Below the pieces are notes generated by a model. The model was given only the letters and a program-made list of their open reading frames with translations, ran no database searches and was not told the DNA's origin. Shown in pieces: positions 45,001 to 55,736 of a stretch of 64,000 bases of DNA (position 1 is its first letter; the number at the start of each line of letters is the position of its first letter). The stretch is from assembly GCA_963931865.1 (NCBI GenBank), contig OZ007517.1:7242676-7306675 (forward strand), in the 5' to 3' direction. Position numbers and translations under genes: made by a program. Source of the stretch: Axinella damicornis (taxonomy: Eukaryota > Porifera > Demospongiae > Axinellida > Axinellidae).

Positions 45001-45396
45001 TGCAAGTTTGTTACTTGGTGGGTGTGGTTTGAGTCACATGTCTGCTTAGGATGGGTGATATTACCTGTGGGAGCAGTTTCAAACCTAGCAATGCCGACAT
45101 TAGGGTATGTTTAAGTGTTCTAGAGACTGGAAAAAACACCTCGAGAATGAACTTGGGCCGAAACTGCTACAGGTAAAAGAAAGGAAATAAAATAGGAAGT
45201 TGATTGATGGGAACAGAACACTAATGGTCCTGTTTGTATTGTATTCTGACAGGTCCACATGCATGGGGCGGACCACAACAGTCTGTATGAGTTTGTGCCT
45301 CCCGAGCATCTTCCTGTGGAATTCGGAGGCCAACTGCCTCCGGTGGATACATATAGTGCTGCAACGTTGTTTGAAGCAGAACTGGCAGCATCTTAA
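42076..45396 (+). CDS. CRAL-TRIO (Sec14-like) lipid-transfer protein, alpha-TTP/clavesin-like, complete, three exons
   Basis: Exons 42076-42672, 43034-43144 and 45253-45396, all phase 0, give 283 aa, close to alpha-tocopherol transfer protein (about 278). The family carries small lipids such as tocopherol, retinal or phosphoinositides between membranes. The CRAL-TRIO N-terminal domain is clear (DDKFLLRYLRARKFDTDRAL, about residues 60-80). The lipid-binding domain follows, with VAVLEDLDGIDFYRIYRLA, then KGIHLLNQPWYISLIIATAR PFLKQK, then a C-terminal LPVEFGGQLPPVDTY, matching the LP.EFGG segment of clavesins and RLBP1. The ATG at 42076 (GTGATGGCC) is the first in frame. I cannot tell the ligand. 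Open exon-like segments further 3' (46281 onward) could be alternative ends, but this reading closes with a stop. Confidence 0.94.
42725..42937. repeat. Degenerate (TTTGGACCCCC) repeat and 27-base G run
   Basis: Three spaced copies of GGACC(C/T)C..GAACAA.TTTTTCAG precede an uninterrupted G run at 42911-42937, in intron 1 of the CRAL-TRIO gene. Confidence 0.75.
43255..43740. repeat. Dispersed repeat, second copy
   Basis: Contains AAGATTTCAGGTTG.TTGTCC twice, GTGCACTGATGAGAG, TGTCTTGCCGTAAAC-like and CAGGCTTCAAGTGCAAAGG, as at 3930-4140. It lies in intron 2 of the CRAL-TRIO gene. Confidence 0.75.
44320..44428 (-). mobile_element. tRNA-derived SINE (tRNA-Ser-like head)
   Basis: On the minus strand, GGTGGCCAAGTGGTTAAAGC (A-box region) and GGTTGCTGGTTCGAGTCCCA (B box) are followed by CCATAGGAGATTTCTTTCTC. 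The head looks like a serine tRNA with an AACTGCTAATCG anticodon-arm region but no proper variable arm, so it is a SINE, not a working tRNA. A second copy is at 58306-58405. Confidence 0.85.
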
Positions 45397-45732
45397 CTGC
45401 AATTCTCTGGTACCACGAGTAAGATGTACTTTAGATGTACTTTATATGTCAAACAGCATTTTGGTCACAGCAGTGGGCAGCTTTGTTGTACTGAAGATCT
45501 GATCTATACTCAACTTCATCTTATATCACATTCTGTAGACTATGTTTATATCATTTCACTGATGTTAGATATTATACTCATTGTATACACAAGATAGTCA
45601 CACAGATTAGTATGTGTATACATGTACGTACATGTGGTCATTCTGGCATTATGGCATGCATGCTCATGTATGTACCGGTACAAGATGTTCTCATTGTATC
45701 CTTTCTGCACAGTGAAACATAATGTGATTAGA

Positions 45733-45815
45733 TTGGGTATCAGTATCAGCCATTAGCCCTAATGACTATCGGCTGTTGCAATATCGGCAGATTTCCTTAT
45801 CAGTACATCACTACT
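45733..45815. repeat. Dispersed TATCGG repeat, second copy
   Basis: GGGTATCAGTATCAGCCATT..GACTATCGGCTGTTGCAATATCGG..TACATCACTAC, related to 17200-17315 and 50530-50630. Confidence 0.55.
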
Positions 45816-46205
45816 CTTTTTCTGTATCATGCATACAAATCTGAGATTTTCCCACTGGAGTGCATGAGCCGCCTAAGGCGGCGAAGGAGCTTCAACCTAT
45901 AATAGACATGTTGTGATCCCTCACACCTTACGGTGATACCTTATATGGAAGACCTTTGCGGTACTGCACAAATTACACACTTTTACATAATGGCCTCTTG
46001 CCATAAAAGTTTGGGATGTGTGAGGTAATACTACTGCTACTGACCACATGATGAGATCAGTGTACTAAGCACAACATGCCTAGTATCCATACACACAAAG
46101 CCTCAGTCTATGTTTGTATGCATGTTTCCACGGTCATAATTAATTGTAAGGCTCCCAAAGAATAGTTCCTCCGTCCCCCTAACGCACAACACACACAACA
46201 CACAA

Positions 46206-46260
46206 CACACATGCCCCCCACACAACCCCCCCCCCCCCCCCACACACACACACACACTGA
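46206..46260. repeat. C run followed by (CA)n
   Basis: Simple repeat: about 15 C then CACACA, shortly before the candidate exon at 46281. Confidence 0.85.
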
Positions 46261-46280
46261 ATTCATATGCTTACATTCAG

Positions 46281-46415
46281 GAATCAACAGCTCATGAAAT
46301 CGTCGACGACGGTTTCGAGGGTGGCAAAGCAGACCATGCAGCTGGTGATGAGGCACCTGACGTCACTGGACAGCACGACCTGAACAAATACGTCCAGGCT
46401 CATCTGCTACTGGCT
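46281..46415 (+). CDS. Candidate orphan exon, acidic
   Basis: Between a good acceptor (TACATTCAG) and donor (GCT|GTGAGT) there are 45 open codons reading HEIVDDGFEGGKADHAAGDE and DLNKYVQAHLLLA. It would join the 48619 exon in phase 0. Another frame is also partly open. I recognise no family. It may be an alternative 3' exon of the CRAL-TRIO gene or an exon of a separate gene. Confidence 0.4.
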
Positions 46416-47085
46416 GTGAGTGATCACTTACTAAGATTGCACATCCTGGGAAGGTCCTATTCCAAGTGTTGCAAGCTCCTCGTTTTGCTTCTCTTTTATT
46501 CCTCTATGAATCCCGGCAAGTGAGCTTGCAGCAATCTTGGAATACTTTGTATTTAAGACCTGCAGTTTGTGGGTATAAAGTTTTGCGAAAGGGTATTAGA
46601 ATATTTCTCATTGGTCATGCCGAAGATACACATACGTACCACATACCCTAAGACTGAAAGCTTGCAGATTGTTAGTGAGATCAAGAATAACCATTTCCAA
46701 GAGGGAGAGTTATCAAAGTTGAAAGAATCTGTGGACTGCTGAAGAACTATCCTGCCTTCCAACAGATACCCACTTCACCAAACTTTCTTTGACACTGAAA
46801 CAAGAGACAGCTTCCTTGCTGCCATGTAGGGAGGCATAACTTGCAACTTGTGATGTCTGAACTGGTGATGATCATGGATGGCATGTCCAAAATTACACAG
46901 TCCAGCACCCTGTGAATTCCCAGCCTCTCTCCAGCCTTCCCCCCAGCCTCGATCATTCCCAGCATCCCGTTGCAGTACAGAAATGTGTGGGTATGGAAAC
47001 TGTAGCTATCGACCTGGGAAATAGCTCCTAAATCAAGTCAACCACTACTGTAGTCACTATACTACACTATTGTACATGTATGTGT

Positions 47086-48590
47086 ATTATTATTATTATT
47101 ATAACATTTATTCACACCACATAAGGTGTACACAACACATAGATACTACCTATATTACATAGTTGAAATAAAATTAGCTAACTGATTTAACTCGTGTTGC
47201 ACAAATCCATTGACAAATAATGACGGATCTTTTATCTCCATGATTAAATTTGCTAGTGACATAGAAACAGAATTATAACTACGCACAAAAGAATGACCAA
47301 ACTTAAGGTTATAACCAATGAAATTACGACATGAAACAGTGGAGAATACAGAACGCACCAGGTAATTGCCACAAGCTCTGGCTTGACTGATCAACTTACA
47401 GCAACGACTGTAGCAAACATTGAATACACTAGTACAATTAGAAATAACATGAAGAAGATCAGTGTGACAATTGAAAGGTAAGGACCAAATACGGCGTAAA
47501 ATTTTGTTCATACTGACATCTATGGACCTAATTGACCGAGTATTGAGGGACCATATAGCACATCCATAAAATGACATACAATAAGAACGTAACAGATGAA
47601 CTAAAACACGAGGGGTACAAAACTTAAACCGGTAAAGAGTGCTGTTAGCACGTTTAACAAAATCAAGAAGACATCTCTGTATATCTTGATCATCTTGCAA
47701 CTTAGACGTCAGTATGTGACCAAGATGAGTAACAGATGTTGATAAAGCAATACTTTCCCACAGAATAGGAATCGACTATCTTGGGACAGGTTAGCATTGC
47801 CCTTGCAGAAACAGATGCATTGGGTTTTATCAGGGTTGAATCTCATCTTATGTGAAGCTCCGAAATTCTCACATATCTGAAGAAGCTTCCTGAGTGCTGA
47901 TGGGCTGGGGGCTAACAGAGTTATATCATCAGCATAGGCTAAAGCACCAGCAAAGGTACCATACCAGTGACACCCAACTTTAGACTGGGATAGTTCAAGT
48001 AAGAGATCATCGATATACAGAGCAAACAGTATTGGGGAAAGAATCCCACCTTGACGAACCCCTTGTGAAACCGGAAATTGTTCTGAGAGATGACCATTCC
48101 AGTTCACACACAGCCGTTGAGACAGGTACCAGTTGAGGATAAATCGGATCACCACATTAGGTAACCCCCGAGCAAGTAGCTTCTCAAAGAGAATGGTATG
48201 ATCCACTGTGTCAAAAGCTTGGGTAGCGTCAATCAGGCAGCCATAGACTTTTGAACCCCCCAGATTGTAATGCGAGACAATAGCCTTTAGGACTCCCGTA
48301 CACATTGATGTAGAAAGCCCCGACTTAAACCCAAATTGCAGTTGAGAAGATGTTAGCAGTTCACCATATAAGTCTAGAATGCAAAGCTCGATTACCTTGC
48401 TAAAGCATGAAGCCAAGGCAATACCACGATAGTTCACAGAACAAGAGTAGTCTTTGTTTCTACCCTTTGGAATTGGCTGCAATCTAGCATTCCCAAAACA
48501 GGAAGGCATATATCCGTGACGAAGTAGGGATGTGAAAAGCGGGGCTAATAAGTGAACAAAAGGGTCAGGTGCAAATATCAAGTGCCTGGT
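47086..48590 (-). mobile_element. 5'-truncated non-LTR retrotransposon (LINE) with reverse transcriptase, frameshifted
   Basis: The minus strand encodes a reverse transcriptase domain (48581-47709): NYRGIALASCFSKVIE, GCLIDATQAFDTVDHTILFE, VSQGVRQGGILSPILFALYI DDLL and the catalytic AYADDITLLAPS. A frame change near 47705 leads to the C-terminal region (47700-47155: FYGCAIWSLNTRSIRSIDVS MNKILRRIWSLP). The endonuclease and ORF1 are missing. The 3' end has a (TAA)n-type microsatellite tail (47086-47104), as in CR1/L2-like clades. The breaks make it inactive. It sits between orphan exons, its 5' end about 30 bases from the acceptor at 48618. Confidence 0.92.
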
Positions 48591-48618
48591 GGTTAACTCG
48601 TCTCTCCTTTTTCTGCAG

Positions 48619-48683
48619 AGGGTGCGTGCCAGGACATCCGCCCAGTTACACTATGGCCAATCCCCTCCTGGATCACAATTATG
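48619..48683 (+). CDS. Candidate orphan exon
   Basis: Strong acceptor (CTCCTTTTTCTGCAG) and donor (ATG|GTGAGT) bracket 65 bases open in two frames. One frame reads GCVPGHPPSYTMANPLLDHNYG, the other RVRARTSAQLHYGQSPPGSQ. Without transcript evidence the frame is unsettled. Confidence 0.35.
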
Positions 48684-49476
48684 GTGAGTCGTAACCATAT
48701 TGTAAAATAGCACACACTCCACTTGTTCTCACTGTAGTTAAAGTCACTCACTGTGTACAACACTTCAGCCAATACCCACTCATTATACTGCCCTCTAATG
48801 TGAAAAGTACAACCTAGAGTCCACGTAATGTGGACAAACGATACCTGCCTTGCTCTTGGGTGTGGTCTATTCAGAAGTCAGTTCTAAAAATTGGCTAATT
48901 CCAGTGTTTAAATAACTTGTATTATGTCCTTCAGCAAAACTGACATACCGGTATGCTGTATGGTGAGATAGCAATATCTGAACCCTATAACAATACACCG
49001 TGTTCAAGTTCAACAACACTTGCCGAAAAGCATAACAATATTACTAACCAGAAGGTCACACACGTGTCTAAACATTTAAATGCGAAGTTTTCTGCCTGGA
49101 ATGACTTCTTACCTCACTTCATCACTCGGCAAAGCGAGCTACTCTTGAGAGCGGTGGTGGACAATGCTCGCTTGCATAAATAATGCAGCAGGCAGACAAT
49201 GCATAGTTGTTGGCAAGCAGCTGCCCTCAAAGAAAATGGTCTAGTAATTGTACCTTTGTCAATGCCTTTGGGAGCTAGTCTATTCACAGTCATCTTACCC
49301 ACACAGAACGTTTGACATAAGCTACATGAGTGGTTGCCTTGTTTCTTGTAACTTACCTCACCCATGCAATCACTTCTTGTTGGTAAGAATACCTCATAGG
49401 GTTGTTAAACGTCACATAATTTTCAGTCACTCATTATTTTCTAAATGTGCTTGGGAGGTGCAGGTTGCTGCATCAG

Positions 49477-50095
49477 GAGGGATGGGGGACAATCAAGGGG
49501 GATGAGGGGCGGACCTGCAGGGCTGTAGGAGTAGGTGCGGCAGGTGTGGCAGCCACCGCACCAATATTATGGGACTTAATAGTAGTAGGCGAGTCTCGTT
49601 CCCAGGCCAGGCCAGGGCCCAGCCCAAAGCACGTGCCAGTAAAAATATGCAGTTAGGTTGCGCATACGCATTGCATACGCACGAGCAGAACTACTAGCGT
49701 CGTGGGATGGCTGCATGAATCACACTCCACCGAGCAGTTGTCCTTAAAAAACTCGAGCTCACTTTGGCAGGTTTGCTTACCTCTTTTTTGCTGCATGCTG
49801 TTCAGAAACTCAGTTTAGCTGGTTTGCATAATGATTTGTATTCTTTACTGCACTTTTTTGAGTGATTTTTGTGATTTTCGTTGTTGTTGCCCAAGATTGC
49901 ACCAGAAACGATCTCAGAAGGTCTAAAATTCAAAATTTTTCTGGGTGGGGGGCCCCCAGACCCCCCCTATGTGGCACGCTTGCTCCGGTTGCACCGCCAC
50001 ATTTTCATCGCTCAAAGCGCTCTCCGCCTGACCAAACAAAAATTGCTTCCTACGGGCCTGGACTATCAGGAGGGATGGGGGACCATCATCAGGAG
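49477..50095 (+). other. Pair of near-identical candidate exon starts (CAG|GAGGGATGGGGGAC)
   Basis: CATCAGGAGGGATGGGGGAC occurs at 49471-49490 and TATCAGGAGGGATGGGGGAC at about 50068-50087; the second is followed by CATCATCAGGAG|GTAAGA, a good donor. After the 48619 exon (phase 1 reading) they give GGMGDNQGG-stop and GGMGDHHQE respectively. This looks like a small exon duplicated together with its intron, but it is weakly supported. Confidence 0.3.
49888..50040. repeat. Dispersed G-tract repeat
   Basis: CAAGATTGCACCAGAAAC..AAATTTTTCTGGGTGGGGGGC CCCCAGACCCCCC..GCACCGCCA. The same order (CAAGAATTGCATCAGAAACC..ACATTTTCCTGGGGG..CAGACCCCCC..CGCACCGCCAG) occurs at 61332-61445, where the G tract has grown to 28 bases. 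Confidence 0.7.
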
Positions 50096-50529
50096 GTAAG
50101 ATGAAATTGTGCAATTAAATATTATGATCACAGCAGTGGACAGCTTGTTATACAAGTACTGTATGCTGATCAGATCAATACTCAACTATAATGTGAAATA
50201 CTCCTTTGCACAGGGTATACACATGTTGACTTTTCTTGGCAATTTACTCAAGATGTGCTTAATCGGATGAACATCGGATATTATAATTGGTAGCGGTACT
50301 ACAGTGACTTTTTCACATGCAGCGACAACTTTTCTTGGAAATTTACTCAAGATGTGCTTAGCTAATCGGATGAACATTGGATATTATAATCGGTAGTGGT
50401 ACTACAGTCGTTTTTCACATGCAGCAACAATTTCTCGGTTGATGCAAACTACATGCATGCACATGTATGTACAAAGTGTTTTCTTTCTAACTTTAGGCAC
50501 AGTGAAACAAAATGTGCATGCTAATTTGG

Positions 50530-50630
50530 TTGGTTTTTGGTATAATTTTTTATATTATATATCAGCCATTAGCCACTATCATTGACTGTCGGTTATTGGA
50601 ATATCGGGTTATCTATCTGTACATCACCAT
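50530..50630. repeat. Dispersed TATCGG repeat, third copy
   Basis: ATCAGCCATTAGCCACTATC..GACTGTCGGTTATTGGAATATCGG..TACATCACC. Confidence 0.5.
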
Positions 50631-50821
50631 ATACTCTCTTTCTGTTGCATTGAGTGCAGTCCTGTGTGCAGTTTGGAGTACGTCCCTCAATCTAGGGACT
50701 AGGGTATGCTTCATTAAACTACAATTAAGCTGCAGGGACCGTGCAATTACCACTGCTCAAGGCTCCCCAGAGATGTTAAATGGGACGGCTCTATCTTACT
50801 TAGACCCGTATTCCATTGCTA

Positions 50822-50892
50822 TAGCCTCATACCCATGCCTCCGCTGTTCTTCATTTGTGAAAATGGTGAGGGCCTGCATGGGATCGAGGCTA
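50822..50892. mobile_element. TAGCC-family element, diverged (71 bp)
   Basis: TAGCCTCATACCCATGCCTCCGC and ATGGGATCGAGGCTA, with inner CTGTTCTTCATTTGTGAAAATGGTGAGG. Confidence 0.65.
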
Positions 50893-51339
50893 CCCCATGT
50901 AATTATGAGGGCTTCAATCTACATGACCAACCTCCAATAAAATCATGGACAATCCTCTAATAAATAATTATACAAACAGATCCTAACAATAACAAGAAAA
51001 AAATCAACATAGATAGTACATGCGATGTTTGACATATGCGAGCCAATACAGCTAGGTCATGCAGCCTCCAGATTTCAGAGGTGTTCTGTTCCATGCTATC
51101 AATCTCATTTGTCTGGTAACAGGTTCTTGTCAGAGCTCCCTACGTCCTTAGCAGCTTGTCTTCAATCACACGCTTCCAGCTCATTCAGCAACGCAATAGT
51201 GTGACCTGTAGAGGAACACAAGAAAGAGAGCAGCTGCATTGAGTTTTACTGCTTCCACTCATTTCCAGAGGAGGTTGGACACATTTTCTGCATACATGAC
51301 TATGCACTGCATGTGCTCGAGTAGTGTTCGGGGTTTTTG

Positions 51340-52960
51340 TTGCTTGCACTAGTGTCCCGCCACGCTATTGGCAAAAGAAATAAGCATAACCATGTTCTCT
51401 GTAGCTACTTGCCAATAGTTGGCTGTGTGTCGTAAGGGACATTTTGCTAGAGCTTGCGTCATCCCGTAAAACCATCCACAACACTCACTGAATTTGCAAC
51501 AAGTTCTGAGAAGCTTACTTAGACCACAGCTAAGCACACTCTGAAAGGGGTTTCCACTTAGCTAGAACCTCACGATGCTGTTTCATGCATTCATAGGAGA
51601 TTGTAGCTTACCCGGAAAAGGTGGTATAATATTATAGCACGTAATTTGCAACAAGTTCTGAGACCACAGCTAAGCACACTCTAACAGGAATGGGGTTTCC
51701 GCTTATAGGAAAACCTCTGATGCTATTTCTATGAATTCATAGAAATAGCATCAGGTTGTAGCTAACCGAAAATGTAGTAGCACGTAATTTTGCACCGAGT
51801 TCTGAGACCACAGCTAAGTACACTCTAAAAGGAATGGGGTTTCCACTTAGCTAGAACGTCATGCTATTTCATATGAGGTTGTAGCTAACCAGAAAAGGTC
51901 ATGCTATTTCATATGAGGTTGTAGCTAACCAGAAAAGGTGGGAGCGCATACCTGAGTGTCACTTGAGTAAACTTCAGTAGCCATCCACTAGTAAGTATAG
52001 TAACCACTACATCTTAGCGTGGACACGGGAGTCACTCAAATGTATGTAGTAGCTACAAACACTTTGCTAAAACGACAGTTTTTTTGGGGTGGCACTGTGG
52101 TGGCACTGGGTGTTAGCTTGCATGCATGCTACAGTGGCCTCCACGATAAAGTCCTGATATCAACAGTTTCAGTGGATCGAGGTGTTAAATGCGGTGGTAT
52201 CTGAGTATACAGATCCAACAGTTCCCCTAGAAAACCATTACACCGCTGTTTCCATAGCAACTACTGCTACACCCTAAACTTAAAACTTGCAAGCTAGCAC
52301 CCCAATTTGAACAGCGTACATGCATTGCCACTTAGCAAAACGTCATGAATCATGTTGTGCTCACAATACCATGCAATGTACCAGTTTCAAGTTACCTGCC
52401 AAGTCACTTTGGGTATTTTTCGCATTGCCGACTCAAAACATGGCTAATGCAGGAACCCAATGTGTATTGTGCTTCATTTGGAGTATTATTTAATACAGCA
52501 AGCTTAGCCTATAACCTTAATTGTACCCAAGGCCCTGTCCAGCTTTTCGTCACTTGCACTTGTGTACCGCCAGCTATTGGCTAATGCATGTACTTTGCAT
52601 GGCTGTGTGCATGGCTAGAGCTGGCATAAAACCATCTGCAACAACACATAGTATACTCATTCAATTTGCAACAAGTTCGGAGAAGTTTACTTGGACCACA
52701 GCTAAGCACACTCTAAAAGGAATGGGGGTATCCGTCATAGGAATATGAGGTTGTAGCTAACCCGAAAAGGTGGGAGTAAATACTTGAGTGTCACTTGAGT
52801 AAATTTCAGTTGCCACCCACTAGTGGTAACCACCTGCATTCTAGCGCTATAGCATGGATATGGGGGTCACTCAATGTAGTAGCTAACCAAAATGTAATAC
52901 TTTGCTAAATCGACAATTATTTGGCCAGTGGTTTCCATGGTAACATCCTGCTATATAAGT
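51340..52960 (+). repeat. Cluster of imperfect tandem/dispersed repeats
   Basis: A block with TTTGCAACAAGTTC.GAGA, ACCACAGCTAAGCACACTCT, GGGGTTTCC.CTTA and GAGGTTGTAGCTAACC.GAAAAGGT recurs at about 51480-51625, 51645-51775, 51785-51940 and 52660-52775. A second block (TTGCACTAGTGTCCCGCCACGCTATTGGC) recurs at 51340 and about 52550. No coding exon is seen. Confidence 0.8.
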
Positions 52961-54460
52961 TTCAATGGAGATTTACAAAATGTTGATGCCATGGTAACTG
53001 GGTACAGAGAGATCCAACAGTTTCCATGGAAACCTCAACTCGTCTCCATAGCAACTACTGCAACACCGCAGTGGTGGTAAACTTAAACATGCAAGCTAAC
53101 AGCCTAACAACCCAATTTGAACAGCGTAATGCATGACCACTTTTCCGTTCTTTTAGCAAAATGTCATAAGCACATTGTGCTCGCAATATGACTGAATGTT
53201 CATTGGAAGAGAAAATAAAGTGGGGTTAAATGAAATGCTTGAGCTGAGACATCAATGGCACGGATAAAATTCCTCACTTTCCGTCATGAGATCAGTTGAA
53301 TTGTATCTACGGTTGAATGCAGCTGAATACATCCCCATATTCCAAGTATTTGCACTTTGCATTGCCCCATATATTTTCCCATGTCAATGGTATTGCGTGA
53401 TTCCATGTATTGATTCAAGCAATGTGATCCAAGTTCAAAGTACTGCAGAATGAATGGGAATGTGGCCATGTAGTACAAGCAGTCATTCAGGTATGGCATG
53501 ACTGTAGTCACTGTACAGCAGAAGATCATACACACCACCGTGAATCAAGAGTCTGGTACCAAGACTAGTACATACCATGCTAGTCAATAATGATTAATCA
53601 TGTTCCAATGCAAATAACTGCGGGGGAAACACATGTAAACAAGTTGAAATGGTAGTTTTTACTGTTGCAAGCAGCCATTTCATGAGCTAACTAGGACTCT
53701 GTCAGAAAGGCACAGTGCAGTGCTTAACTTTAGGCAATTGGGTTGCAGCACTCCCAGCGGTACGTACATCCTGTGTGTGTGTGAGTACGTGGGATGGGGG
53801 GAGGCCTGTAGCTATAGAAGTACGCCATGACTGCATAATGACTTTCAAAGCTGTGTATATGTTCGTTTCCACAATAGATTACAATGGTCAGCGTTCTCTT
53901 GTGGTTTAACAATAGGTTAATCTGGATTTGAGACCAAGGGGGCAAGTTGAGTACAATACTAGACCTGTGGCCAGAATGCAATTTTCGTTTGATCTGGCAG
54001 CAAAAGCTAGGCACCGTTGAAGTATAGCTAGCTATAAGCACACAAAGCATGCCGGCTAGGGAGGGTCTGGGGGGATGTTGTTTCTGGTACAATCTTGGGA
54101 AATGTGGTCTCATTCCCATATCCCAGATTAACTAGGAACAAGACAGATGTAGAGCAGGGAAGAGTCTATTCCAACTTGGAGTCGTAGGGAAGGCTGTATC
54201 TGTCACTATTTCCCTCCTCTCCTTCACTATACCCCAATGGGGTTTTGATTACTAGCTTCTGTTGCTATAGTCATCGTTTGTGAAGTCTCCATACGTGTGC
54301 GAGCTAAAAATAGTAATGGAACCACCAAATTTTACTTCCTTCAACTCTTAATGATATTATACACTCAGGAAGGAAAAGTAGTAAGGATCTAATAGACTAT
54401 AAGTAGAGAGGAGGCAACTGTCTCCTCTGCCTGTATGGTAGTTATGCAATTGCTAGCTTT
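52961..54460. other. No gene recognised
   Basis: No exon that I can support; mixed-composition sequence with short direct repeats continuing from the preceding cluster. Confidence 0.4.
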
Positions 54461-54467
54461 GCTTATG

Positions 54468-54868
54468 GAGGAGTCTCGGAACCAGACACCCTAGCTTTGC
54501 ATGGGGCGGAGGAAGGATCTAGGAACGTGCACGTGCCTACATTCGAGTTGTCCCCATGGAGTGCAATTATGCGTGGGTAATTTAGTGATCAACTGTGATA
54601 CCATGCGTACGATCACCGTTGAGCTGCTGGTTGCTCCCCTCAACTTTTCTCAAACACTCATGGGTAACACAGCATAGCACTGCTGCGCCTATAGCTAGTT
54701 GCTGCCAACACTGAAAGCCTGGAGAAAATCATTTCCATAATGTCATTTGCAATCAACACTTCTGATTATATCAGGTCAACATTCCATCCTGGGAACAACT
54801 CAAATGTAAGCGCGTGCCCAGACCCTTCCTCCTCCCCGTACGGATTAAGGGTCTGGTTCTGAGACTAG
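54468..54868. mobile_element. Inverted-repeat element, (TA)GTCTCGGAACCAGACCCT ends (about 400 bp)
   Basis: Left GAGTCTCGGAACCAGACACC and right AGGGTCTGGTTCTGAGACTA are inverted copies. The interior matches 18270-18490 and the fragment at 10600-10680. The ends recall, but do not equal, the TAGCC family (both start TAG(C/T)CTCG), so they may be distant relatives. Confidence 0.75.
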
Positions 54869-55736
54869 TAGCTATATTATTAGCAGGCAAGAACCAGCTA
54901 CAGAAAGGGGCCTAAAATGCACATTCAGCTAGAATAGTAAAATTCACCTCCTTGATTTGAGAACCTATACTATCTGGAGAGACATGCACTCCTCCCCCAT
55001 TCCAGAGGCTAGTAGGTCTCGTACAGTCAGTGACTGCCATACCTGGCTGGCTGTTTGTACTGCACAGCCACTTTTCCACAAAACACCTTGATGCACACTG
55101 TATATTACCCCGCGCGCTCATTCCGTCAGTCGTCTGTCTGTCATCTGTCTGTCAAAAAAATCTTAAAATCTCGCCACATAGACACTCATTGAATCAATTG
55201 CAAAACACTGCTCTATGAGTATATACCTGACTATAATTGTATTCATAACATTGGCTCCACCTCTTCGTGACCTCGGTGTCCAATCAAGAACAGGACACAT
55301 GGTGCATTTGGAAACTTCATGCTTCGAGACAACTGCGGGGTATGTGTTCTAGTATGAACACCTCTAGTTGACATGAGCAGTAGGCCTTCAAGAGTTATGC
55401 TCAAAAATTGTCCAATTATGCTATGCTCCAACTGAGCTGCCAGTGTCACCAAGCCTGTAGCTACCTGAAGTAGACAGACAGTCAAGCTAGCTGTAGTTTT
55501 TCTATCATAAAAAAAGTCAGACCTTGGCTAGGTTACAATAATTATTGTGCTCCAACAACCACCATCCTCGAGCATAATTCGGTAATGAGCGCGAGCGGTC
55601 AAAATGTATGACGTCATGGGCGTTAGGCGCGAAGTGGCTAACTAGTTAACTATAAAGGTTGCGATCTCTGGAGATACCGCATTCGGAAGCTGTTTTTTTT
55701 TCTCTCTCTGCGTCATGCGTGGGACTGGAACTGCAC

